From CAYNNP01 sp964398215 (lineage in GTDB: Bacteria; Planctomycetota; Planctomycetia; Pirellulales; Pirellulaceae): a stretch of 5,430 bases of DNA. The DNA lies in contig CAYNNP010000346.1 of the NCBI GenBank assembly GCA_964398215.1, forward strand, positions 1-5,430. The letters are read 5' to 3'. This document shows, piece by piece, positions 1 through 5,393 of this stretch. Each line of letters opens with the position of its first letter. Position 1 is the stretch's first letter. Both the position numbers and the translations under genes were made by a program. A model generated the notes under the pieces. The model worked only from the letters and a program-made list of their open reading frames with translations, was not told where the DNA came from and searched no databases.

Positions 1-104
1 GCAAATAACCTTATGAGCCGATGGGCGATAGCCCCGGTTATTGACGATCTGGTTGTGCTCGAAACCGGGGCTATCATCCTGCGGCTCAAAGGTTTCTGTA
101 TCAT
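1..104 (-). CDS. possible 5' end of an unidentified gene running off the left edge
   Basis: Reading the minus strand, an ATG at 104-102 is preceded by a full AGGAGGT Shine-Dalgarno (111-117) at an ideal 6-nt distance. The frame then stays open for 34 codons to the window edge. The predicted start reads MIQKPLSRRMIAPV followed by a Ser/Thr-rich and basic stretch. I do not recognise it, and there is no signal peptide or known motif. It lies 61 nt downstream of the stop of the minus-strand gene at 166-822, so it could be a second cistron. The doubt is that almost the whole visible frame coincides with the inverted repeat at 14-88. The repeat may simply lie next to a Shine-Dalgarno-like sequence, and an open stretch of this length is expected by chance fairly often. 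The start signal is the main support. Confidence 0.35.
   Translation of the reverse strand, partial: MIQKPLSRRMIAPVSSTTRSSITGAIAHRLIRLF
14..88. repeat. REP-like imperfect inverted repeat (long hairpin)
   Basis: The arms TGAGCCG (14-20) and CGGCTCA (82-88) pair over 7 bp. After a 7x7 internal mismatch, ATAGCCCCGGTT (28-39) and AACCGGGGCTAT (63-74) pair perfectly over 12 bp around a 23-nt loop. Nested in the left arm is a second small palindrome, GGGC-GATA-GCCC (23-34), so two folds compete. The shape (GC-rich, intergenic or gene-edge, nested palindromes) resembles the dispersed REP/RAYT-type elements of bacteria. Whether it is multicopy cannot be seen from this window. Confidence 0.6.
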
Positions 105-110
105 GAATGT

Positions 111-117
111 ACCTCCT
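111..117 (-). promoter_or_regulatory. strong Shine-Dalgarno (AGGAGGT)
   Basis: The minus strand reads AGGAGGT, then the 6-nt spacer ACATTC, then ATG at 104-102. It matches the 16S anti-Shine-Dalgarno over seven bases. It is the main reason to consider the frame that leaves the left edge a real gene. Confidence 0.4.
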
Positions 118-121
118 GATC

Positions 122-151
122 GCCGAAAGTCTTGACGACTTCCGCTACGGC
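122..151 (-). repeat. hairpin repeat copy A (GTCAA-loop family)
   Basis: On the minus strand this reads GCCGTAGCGGAAGTCGTCAA followed by GACTTTCGGC. AAGTC and GACTT pair around the loop GTCAA, and the ends GCCG/CGGC are also complementary. The 18-base core (132-149 on the plus strand) matches 17 of 18 bases of copy C at 5370-5387, in opposite orientation, and 14 of 17 bases of copy B at 2839-2855. It lies between the stop of the gene at 166-822 and the possible start at 104. Confidence 0.55.
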
Positions 152-165
152 TTTTCACGTTGCCC

Positions 166-822
166 CTACGCTGACAAAAAATCGATCCTTTGTTCCTCGG
201 AAACTGCTGGTGTAGCTTCGCTATGTATTGGTGCTAACTGAGCTGAGTTGATGACTCGCTTCTTCTTTGGATTGGGTGATGCGATCGTGGCGCTGTGCAG
301 CAAGCCTTGCCATTGCAACGGGTGTCCTTGAAGATCACCAACACTGTTATTGATGATCAAAAGCTGATATCGGTCTGATGAGAATTGATCTAATCTGATC
401 GCATAGTCAGACAGCTGGCCCAAGTCACCGAACATAGGATTGTGGTCTTCAAGCCACTTGCTTGGCGATTGTTTCATATCACGAGCGCATCGTGAATAAT
501 CATAGAGCGTTATTTCTGAGGCAACCTTCGACGGCTCGTAGCCAAGCACCAGCAGCGATTCTGTTGGACCACTATCGCGATGCGGCTTGGTTGAATTTTG
601 TTGGTCGAATCGGTCTAGCGTCGTGAGCGAGAGTTGCTGCGTTGGACGTTTGAGTTGATGCTGCTGGTTGAGTCGTTTCCATAGATCTGACATGCAAGAA
701 CGAAATTCTCGCGATGTCACCTGGGTGCCAAAATCAAGAAAATAGAACCCAGGTAAAGTAAGGTTCGTGCGGCAAACGGACTCGTAGAGATTCTGCCAAT
801 CGATGGACTCTAGCAACTTCAT
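166..822 (-). CDS. putative 2-oxoglutarate/Fe(II)-dependent oxygenase-like protein
   Basis: This is a 218-residue protein, apparently cytoplasmic: there is no signal peptide or membrane segment. The family is not certain, but residues 79-94 contain an H-x-D pair (KPHRDSGP, His81/Asp83), followed 93 residues later by a histidine (GLLHSA, His176) and 13 residues after that by an arginine (Arg189, in KKKRV). In 2OG-Fe(II) oxygenases of the double-stranded beta-helix fold, HxD...H holds the iron and a basic residue 10-14 positions on binds 2-oxoglutarate. The strand-like stretches LLVLGYEPS, ASEITLYDY and YQLLIINNS between them fit that fold. The substrate is unknown. The start at 822 is preceded by GGAG only 2 nt away, a poor spacing. 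The C-terminal 25 residues look disordered. It follows the SHD1 gene on the same strand but is separated from it by a terminator, so it probably has its own promoter. It may instead be a planctomycete conserved protein of another fold. Confidence 0.8.
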   Translation of the reverse strand: MKLLESIDWQNLYESVCRTNLTLPGFYFLDFGTQVTSREFRSCMSDLWKRLNQQHQLKRPTQQLSLTTLDRFDQQNSTKPHRDSGPTESLLVLGYEPSKVASEITLYDYSRCARDMKQSPSKWLEDHNPMFGDLGQLSDYAIRLDQFSSDRYQLLIINNSVGDLQGHPLQWQGLLHSATIASPNPKKKRVINSAQLAPIHSEATPAVSEEQRIDFLSA

Positions 823-859
823 CGCTCCACTGGTTTTGCACTCAGTTCAAGACGGATTG

Positions 860-888
860 AGTGTACCAGGGCGTTTCAGTGAATTGAA
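860..888 (-). promoter_or_regulatory. weak sigma70-like promoter candidate for the 166-822 gene
   Basis: On the minus strand TTCAAT (888-883, 3/6 match to TTGACA) and TACACT (865-860, 4/6 match to TATAAT) are 17 nt apart. They would start transcription about 30 nt before the ATG at 822. The position fits a gene cut off from its upstream neighbour by a terminator, but matches of this quality occur by chance. Confidence 0.2.
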
Positions 889-909
889 TGCGTCAATCCA
901 ACCGAATAC

Positions 910-925
910 CCAACATCGATGTTGG
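910..925. promoter_or_regulatory. perfect 16-bp palindrome, possible operator
   Basis: CCAACATCGATGTTGG is fully self-complementary. It sits just upstream of the promoter candidate for the 166-822 gene and just past the terminator of the SHD1 gene. Its size and symmetry suit a dimeric repressor site, but no regulator gene is in the window and no second copy was seen. Confidence 0.25.
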
Positions 926-930
926 CGCGC

Positions 931-964
931 AAAAAAAAATCGCGGCTGGGTTCAGCCGCGATTT
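931..964 (-). terminator. Rho-independent terminator of the SHD1 gene
   Basis: AAATCGCGGCTG (937-948) pairs perfectly over 12 bp with CAGCCGCGATTT (953-964) around a 4-nt loop. Read on the minus strand the stem is followed by a run of nine T (A-tract at 931-939 on the plus strand). It lies 32 nt after the stop codon at 996-998. The orientation of the T-run assigns it to the minus-strand gene upstream. Confidence 0.88.
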
Positions 965-995
965 AAAACTGTAACAATCGTTCAGACGACCAGAC

Positions 996-2590
996 TTAAT
1001 TGCTGGTCAGCATTGCGATGCGAGATGCTTCGACTTTTGCCTTCACGGTAGCCACGTATGCGGCATCCGCCACACACATGCGATCGTTGGGAACAGTGCA
1101 AGTTCGTCCGTTGCTCTTCATCAAACGCACAAAATTTGCATTGATCTCAATCAGACGACCTTGGGTCTTGAAAGTCCCAGTGTTGTCGATCCACATGCGA
1201 ACACGTGTGTCTGCCAAAGGATTCATCGAATTCGTAACCTTGGCCGAAACAATTGTCATGGCCTCAGTAGCGGGAGCAGGCAAAACGCCTTCATAAGTCG
1301 ATGGCTGGTTCGTACCGAACAAATCATCCAAGTCCGATGCTCCATCGTTGGATGGCTCTGATGGTGCAGCAGGAGCGCCGAACATATCGTCGTCTTCTGC
1401 TGCTTCGGGGGCCGAGTCGGCAGCAGGAGCAGCTGGTGCACCAAACATGTCATCCGCAGCTTGCGTTGCAACAATTGTTTCAGGATTGGAACCGCCGCCA
1501 CCGAACAAGTCATCAATTGAACCGGCAGCTGGTGCCGGATTCTCTGGTGGAGCACCAAATGGGTCGTCACCACCTGGAGCCGGTGCTGGATCTGCAGGTG
1601 CAGCAGGGGCGCCGAATGGATCGTCGCCACCGGGTGCTGGATTCGCTGGTGCAGCAGGAGCCGCACCGAACGGGTCGTCGCCACCAGATGCTGGATTGGC
1701 AGGTGCAGGATCAGCAGGAGCCGCGCCGAATGGGTCATCGCCACCAGGGGCTGGTTTGGCTGGCGCAGGATCAGCAGGGGCCGCACCGAATGGATCGTCG
1801 CCACCCGCACCGAATGGGTCAGCGCCACCAGGTGCTGGATTCGCTGGTGCAGGATCAGCAGGGGCTGCGCCGAATGGGTCGTCACCACCGGGTGCCGGAT
1901 CGGCTGGAGCNNNNNNNNNNNNNNNNNNNNNNNNNNNNNNNNNNNNNNNNNNNNNNNNNNNNNNNNNNNNNNNNNNNNNNNNNNNNNNNNNNNNNNNNNN
2001 NNNNNNNNNNCTGGATCGGCTGGAGCTGGATCCATCGGCTTTGAATCTACAGGATCCATTGTTGCGGGCGGAACATCCGATGGCGTGGATGGTTCCGTTG
2101 AATCCATGGGCACTGAATTTTCGATAATTGTGCCTTCCGAAGGTACCGAATCAATAATCACACCATTGCCGATTGGCTGTTCAACCATTGGCTGTTCAAC
2201 CAATGGCTGGTCGAACATAGGCTGTTCAATAACTGTGCCGTCTGTGTAGCCCGAGCTAATAATCGGAGCCGATTCGATCATTGGTGCTGACTCATAAATG
2301 GGAGCCGAGCTGATGATTGGGGCCGACTCGATGATCGGAGCCGAAACGATGGGAGCACAGCATGGTGCTGGCGCGGCAATAACCGGTTGTGGACAACAAG
2401 TTGGCTGCGGGCAACAGACTGGTTGCGGGCAACAAACGGGCTCCACGTGACATGGATTGGGCGGGCATTCAGGGCCCTTATCTTTGCATCGCTTTAACAG
2501 CCATCCTGCCGATGCCGGTCCTACGCCCAACAAGGCGACTAGGCCGCCGACAAGTGCCATTTGAAAGGTTCGACGTATCATTCGTTTCAT
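996..2590 (-). CDS. secreted Cys/Pro-rich, DPFG-repeat protein with C-terminal SHD1 domain (interrupted by assembly gap)
   Basis: This is one gene with a 100-N gap inside. 193 codons precede the gap and 304 follow it. The start at 2590 is chosen because GGAGGAG lies 10 nt upstream; a longer in-frame ATG at 2656 has no such site. Residues 1-28 form a Sec signal peptide (KRMIRR, hydrophobic core, PASA before GW). Residues 35-78 hold 11 cysteines, with CCPQPV repeats. Then come SAPII-type repeats (83-113), EQP repeats (122-140) and an Ala/Pro/Asp spacer. After the gap there are seven DPFG units of about 20 residues and four degenerate D[LM]FG motifs. The last ~70 residues match SHD1: RMWIDNTGTFK, a VRL...GR core, VP and DAAYV (about 1044-1205). 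SHD1 in yeast Sla1 binds NPFxD peptides, while planctomycetes carry it on many exported proteins of unknown role. An extracytoplasmic scaffold or surface role is inferred. The gene ends at a strong terminator. Confidence 0.85.
1525..1910 (-). repeat. tandem ~60-bp coding repeat (DDPFG array)
   Basis: Seven in-frame units share the pattern GGDDPFGA followed by an Ala/Pro spacer such as APADPAPANPAP. The standard unit is about 20 codons; one unit is shortened to GADPFGAG and others lack a few codons. The DNA copies differ mostly at third positions, so the array is not freshly duplicated. The array runs into the assembly gap, so its true unit number is unknown. Confidence 0.9.
1911..2010. other. 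assembly gap of 100 N
   Basis: Exactly 100 N is the conventional placeholder for a gap of unknown size. The same 14-mer GGATCGGCTGGAGC borders it on both sides (1897-1910 and 2013-2026), in the same codon register on the minus strand. Keeping one reading frame requires a true gap length of 2 modulo 3. The gap is therefore most likely a repeat-induced assembly break rather than a frameshift. Confidence 0.95.
2171..2434 (-). repeat. short peptide repeats: CCPQPx, SAPIIES, EQPxx
   Basis: Three low-complexity blocks lie in the N-terminal half of the SHD1 protein. CCPQPV/CCPQPT units of 6 residues are at 2381-2434. SAPII(E/S)S units of 5-7 residues are at about 2252-2344. VEQPM-type units of 5 residues are at about 2171-2227. 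They look like independent local expansions within one exported protein. Confidence 0.8.
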
Positions 2591-2600
2591 TTGGATATGA

Positions 2601-2607
2601 CTCCTCC
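2601..2607 (-). promoter_or_regulatory. Shine-Dalgarno deciding the start of the SHD1 gene
   Basis: The minus strand reads GGAGGAG, 10 nt before the ATG at 2590-2588. It lies inside the longer reading frame that would begin at 2656, so it argues against that longer start. It also places the n-region of the signal peptide directly at the N-terminus. Confidence 0.7.
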
Positions 2608-2813
2608 GCGACGCACACGGATGGGTTCGAGAAGAAAAATGCCGCTTGGCATGCATGTGACTAACCTTAAATCATCCATCATGCTAGTTATGAGTAATTT
2701 GACCTACAAGCAGCTAAACTGCGGAAAACTTAGTGTTTGCGGAGCAAATAACGGTTTTTGCGATTATGCAGGGGCTGGCGGTCGCGATCTCACCAGTTTT
2801 CCGCACGTGGAGA

Positions 2814-2873
2814 GCCGTCTGGGTTGGGGTTCCAACAGGTTGTGGAAGTTGTCAAACTTCCACAATAGACGGC
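2814..2873. other. structured element: potential three-way junction
   Basis: Three perfect helices nest in 60 nt. The outer stem is GCCGTCT (2814-2820) with AGACGGC (2867-2873). Arm 1 is GTTGG-GGTT-CCAAC (2823-2836). Arm 2 is TTGTGGAAGTT-GTCA-AACTTCCACAA (2840-2865). Junction linkers are only 1-3 nt. There is no T-run, so it is not an ordinary terminator. It could be a small RNA, a leader element of the kinase transcript (about 220 nt upstream of its start), or an inserted repeat. The hammerhead core CTGATGA is absent. The transcribed strand cannot be told. Confidence 0.5.
2839..2865 (+). repeat. hairpin repeat copy B (GTCAA-loop family)
   Basis: GTTGTGGAAGTTGTCAA (2839-2855) matches 14 of 17 bases of the core of copy A. 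The 11-bp stem TTGTGGAAGTT/AACTTCCACAA is intact, although bases in it differ from copy A, as expected if the hairpin itself is preserved. It forms the second arm of the three-way junction. Confidence 0.45.
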
Positions 2874-3092
2874 CCTAAGGCCCTCGGAGAACTACTCTCA
2901 AAGGATGATGACCGCTTCATCGCTGAATAGCTTGGGAGCCGTGTTGCCTGGGATTCTTAAGACTTCGATTTCGTCCATTCCGTTTCGCTCAATGGATTGG
3001 GCAAAACACCGGACTGGCCTCTAAGTTTGCTAGGTTAGGTAGCTGGAAAGAACCCTTCTGCACCACCCTTCGACATCCGGAATCATTCGACC

Positions 3093-4883
3093 GTGTTTCG
3101 CGTCCTTCAAGGTCTATTTGCGTCCATGAGCCTCGAGCGGAAGTGTCTGCTCTTTTTTGGCTCTGCGCTATCGGTCTTGATGTGCGGTGCTTTTTTCGTG
3201 GTGCAAAAACTTGGTAAAGAGCTGGTCAAGAACACGACCCGGCAACGCGCCCAAGACTACGGCGCCGCTGAACTAATGCTGATCCATTCCAAGGCAATCC
3301 GAGAAAAGGGGCAGCAGTCACCCGAAGTCGCCGCGCGCCAAGAAACACTCCAAGGCATTCGTGCAGATCTGCAAAGTGAAAGCATCGAGTTCACCATCTT
3401 GGGGTTGGACGACGATATGCGATTCAATAACTTACCAGCCAGTACGGTACCAGAGGCAGCTGACGAACTTCAGCGATTGCAGGGACTTGAACCACAGTTT
3501 CGCACTCAGCTCGCCAGCACGCTCGGCGAAGAACAAACCGACATCGCTCAACCGGTTGATTTGGGAGAGAACGAAGCGATGACGCGGATAGGTTTGACCA
3601 GCACGCCAGTGTTTGCCGAAGTCGGACCTATCAACGATCGGTACATTTTCTACAAACCGATTTTCCCAAAAGCATCTTGCATGATTTGCCATGGGCCGGT
3701 CGATTCGACAATCTCACTGAACTCAGCTGAACAGTATCCGTTCCGAGTCGTTCGTGTCAGCATGCCCTACCAAGACACCGAAAAAACGACGACTTGGATT
3801 AGCGCGATTGTGATTGCGTTGGCGATGCTGATTGTGGCGGTCACTCTTTTTGTCTTGCATGCGATCGTACGGTACCTCGTTTTGCAACCGCTGTATCACT
3901 TGCGAGACGTCAGTGACGCGATCACTCATGGAGATATCAACCAACGTGCCACATTGGACACAGAAGACGAATTCCGCGAATTAGCGGACGCTTTCAATCG
4001 AATGTTGCGCCACATGACTGAAACTCAGGAACAGATTAGCGATGTCAATCAAGAGTTAGATGGGCGCGTGGATCAGCTTGCGCAGTTGAATCTTCAGCTG
4101 TATGAAGCCAATCGTGTGAAAAGCGATTTTCTGGCAAACATGAGTCACGAATTGCGCACGCCGCTGAACAGCATCATCGGTTTCTCTGATGTACTGCGGG
4201 GAATCGAAGCCTTGGATGACAAGCAGCGCCGGTATGCCGAGAACATTCAAAAGAGCGGTCGTTTGTTACTAGAAATGATCAACGACATTTTGGATTTGGC
4301 CAAGGTCGAAGCTGGCAAGATGGAGATCCGGCGTAGCGATGTCAATTTGTCTCGCTTGATCTCTGCGCAATCCGACATGATCCAATCACTTTCCGAAGAC
4401 AAGAACATATCTCTATCGATTGAAGTTCCCGACGACCTACCAACGGCTCACCAAGACGCCAACAAACTGGGGCAAATCTTGAACAATTTGCTCGGCAATG
4501 CGATCAAATTCACGCCAGAGGGCGGCATGATTACCGTCCGGGCAACCGACCTGGGCGACGGACGTTTTCGGTTGCTGGTCAAAGACACAGGCGTTGGAAT
4601 CGCAGAAGAAGACCATGGCGTGATCTTTCAAAAGTTCCGGCAGAGTCGAAAAGTCTTGGATGGCGAAGGCCTGACGCGCGAGTATGCAGGAACTGGCCTG
4701 GGGTTATCGATCGTGAAAGAACTCGCGAAACTCTTGGGCGGCGAAATTGACTTTGAAAGTGAACTTGGACAAGGAAGTTCGTTTTGGGTCACTTTGCCAT
4801 GGCAACTAAGCGATCGACCAAAGATTGACGTATTGCCAGTCCAGTCGCTTACCACATTGCCTTTGCCACACGAAAACTCTTAA
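3093..4883 (+). CDS. membrane histidine kinase with periplasmic c-type heme (CXXCH) sensor domain
   Basis: This is a 596-residue sensor kinase. A membrane segment lies at about 18-38. The periplasmic domain (about 40-233) contains CMICHG (Cys196, Cys199, His200), a covalent heme-c site. The context YKPIFPKASCMICHG resembles the Tll0287-like/DUF3365 sensor family. A second membrane segment lies at about 235-258, HAMP at 258-311 and a coiled coil to about 345. HisKA has the phospho-acceptor His352 in SHELRTPLN. HATPase_c has an N-box (NNLLGNAIKF), DTGVGI, FQKFRQ and GTGLGLSI, so all catalytic boxes are intact. It should autophosphorylate in response to a redox or gas signal; the signal is inferred, not seen. 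No receiver domain is fused and no response regulator is adjacent. The GTG start at 3093 and the ATG at 3126 (residue 12) both have weak ribosome sites, so the exact start is open. The last 25 residues are unstructured. Confidence 0.93.
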   Translation: MFRVLQGLFASMSLERKCLLFFGSALSVLMCGAFFVVQKLGKELVKNTTRQRAQDYGAAELMLIHSKAIREKGQQSPEVAARQETLQGIRADLQSESIEFTILGLDDDMRFNNLPASTVPEAADELQRLQGLEPQFRTQLASTLGEEQTDIAQPVDLGENEAMTRIGLTSTPVFAEVGPINDRYIFYKPIFPKASCMICHGPVDSTISLNSAEQYPFRVVRVSMPYQDTEKTTTWISAIVIALAMLIVAVTLFVLHAIVRYLVLQPLYHLRDVSDAITHGDINQRATLDTEDEFRELADAFNRMLRHMTETQEQISDVNQELDGRVDQLAQLNLQLYEANRVKSDFLANMSHELRTPLNSIIGFSDVLRGIEALDDKQRRYAENIQKSGRLLLEMINDILDLAKVEAGKMEIRRSDVNLSRLISAQSDMIQSLSEDKNISLSIEVPDDLPTAHQDANKLGQILNNLLGNAIKFTPEGGMITVRATDLGDGRFRLLVKDTGVGIAEEDHGVIFQKFRQSRKVLDGEGLTREYAGTGLGLSIVKELAKLLGGEIDFESELGQGSSFWVTLPWQLSDRPKIDVLPVQSLTTLPLPHENS

Positions 4884-4898
4884 GCCTTCCGACGCGAT

Positions 4899-5357
4899 AT
4901 GAAACCAGTTGAAATCTATACCGATGGCGCTTGCAGCGGGAACCCTGGACCTGGAGGCTGGGCGTTCATATTGCGATGCAGCACGACGCAAAAGGAACTG
5001 GAACGCAGTGATGGTGAGGCCGATACCACCAACAACCGGATGGAGCTGATGGCGGTGATCCGTGGACTGGAGGCGTTGAAGGAACCCTGCCATGTGACGT
5101 TGTTCGCGGATAGTAATTATGTCTTGCAAGGAATGAAGAGCTGGATGGCGGGCTGGAAGAAACGAGGCTGGAAGCGCAAAGAGGGTTCAAGCCTCAAGCC
5201 CGTCAAGAACGACGATCTGTGGAAGCAATTAGACAAATTGATGGCCATGCACGAGATCAAGTACGAACACGTCAAAGGTCACTCCGGCCACCTAGAAAAC
5301 GAACGCTGCGACGTACTAGCTGTCGCCGCCTACCAGCAATATCTGAAACGCAAATAG
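4899..5357 (+). CDS. rnhA: ribonuclease HI
   Basis: This 152-residue cytoplasmic enzyme cleaves the RNA strand of RNA-DNA hybrids (R-loops, replication primers), using two metal ions. All catalytic residues are present: Asp9 in YTDGACSGNPGPGGW, Glu49 in NNRMEL, Asp71 in FADSNYV, Asp138 in NERCDVLA, with the helper His128 in VKGHSG. The basic handle helix region (WMAGWKKRGWKRKEG) that grips the hybrid is also present, as in the E. coli enzyme of 155 residues. It is full length and apparently functional. It begins 15 nt after the kinase stop with no clear Shine-Dalgarno, so co-transcription with the kinase is plausible. No functional link between the two is evident. No terminator is visible in the 73 nt that follow, where hairpin repeat copy C lies. 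Confidence 0.97.
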   Translation: MKPVEIYTDGACSGNPGPGGWAFILRCSTTQKELERSDGEADTTNNRMELMAVIRGLEALKEPCHVTLFADSNYVLQGMKSWMAGWKKRGWKRKEGSSLKPVKNDDLWKQLDKLMAMHEIKYEHVKGHSGHLENERCDVLAVAAYQQYLKRK

Positions 5358-5369
5358 ACTCGTAAAACG

Positions 5370-5393
5370 CGTAGCGAAAGTCGTCAACGGCTT
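5370..5393 (+). repeat. hairpin repeat copy C (GTCAA-loop family)
   Basis: CGTAGCGAAAGTCGTCAA (5370-5387) matches the core of copy A at 17 of 18 bases, in inverted orientation, some 5.2 kb away. AAGTC (5378-5382) pairs with GGCTT (5389-5393) around GTCAAC, using one T-G wobble. It begins 13 nt after the rnhA stop and is followed by no T-run, so it is not a typical terminator. Confidence 0.5.

Larger units (their letters stand above)
2608..3092. other. divergent intergenic region without a convincing gene
   Basis: About 485 bp separate the divergent SHD1 and histidine kinase genes. It must hold both promoters, but no consensus-quality pair stands out on either strand. It contains the folded element at 2814-2873 and, further on, GGCC-CTAA-GGCC (2871-2882). 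Short open frames on the plus strand lack ribosome binding sites at a sensible distance and were not called. Confidence 0.6.

Noticed and set aside
1256..1910. Continuation of the SHD1 gene's upstream reading frame beyond the N run (His/Leu/Gln-rich)
   Set aside because: It is an artefact of the arbitrary 100-N length. The adjacent frame continues the DPAPADP repeat pattern and ends in SHD1.
1301..2044. Second plus-strand open frame rich in Arg/His/Gln over the same repeats
   Set aside because: It is another antisense shadow of the repeat array, with no domain and no start signal.
1348..2127. Long plus-strand open frame rich in Gly/Ala/Pro/Ser (GSSPPGAG repeats)
   Set aside because: It is antisense to the DPFG repeat array. 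GC-rich repeats without stops open several frames at once, and the minus strand has the signal peptide, SHD1 domain, Shine-Dalgarno and terminator.
2591..2656. 22-residue N-terminal extension of the SHD1 protein starting at the ATG at 2656
   Set aside because: It would bury the signal peptide, has no good ribosome site, and contains the GGAGGAG that serves the start at 2590.
2733..2930. 65-codon plus-strand frame starting at GTG
   Set aside because: It has no Shine-Dalgarno and no recognisable motif, and it runs straight through the three-way junction hairpins.
2905..3024. 39-codon plus-strand frame beginning MMTASSLNSLGAVLPG
   Set aside because: AAGG abuts the ATG directly, which is too close for a ribosome site. 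The length is within chance and there is no recognisable feature, though a leader peptide cannot be fully excluded.
2997..3025. TTGGGC-17 nt-TCTAAG as a promoter for the kinase
   Set aside because: It matches only 3/6 and 4/6 of the consensus, and nothing else supports it.
4806..5129. Minus-strand open frame over the kinase end and rnhA
   Set aside because: It is antisense to two genes with complete catalytic motifs, and has no domain and no start signal.
122..5393. CRISPR array or composite transposon bounded by inverted repeat copies A and C
   Set aside because: The copies are single, not regularly spaced, and no transposase or cas gene lies between them. Inverted placement of a dispersed repeat is the simpler reading.
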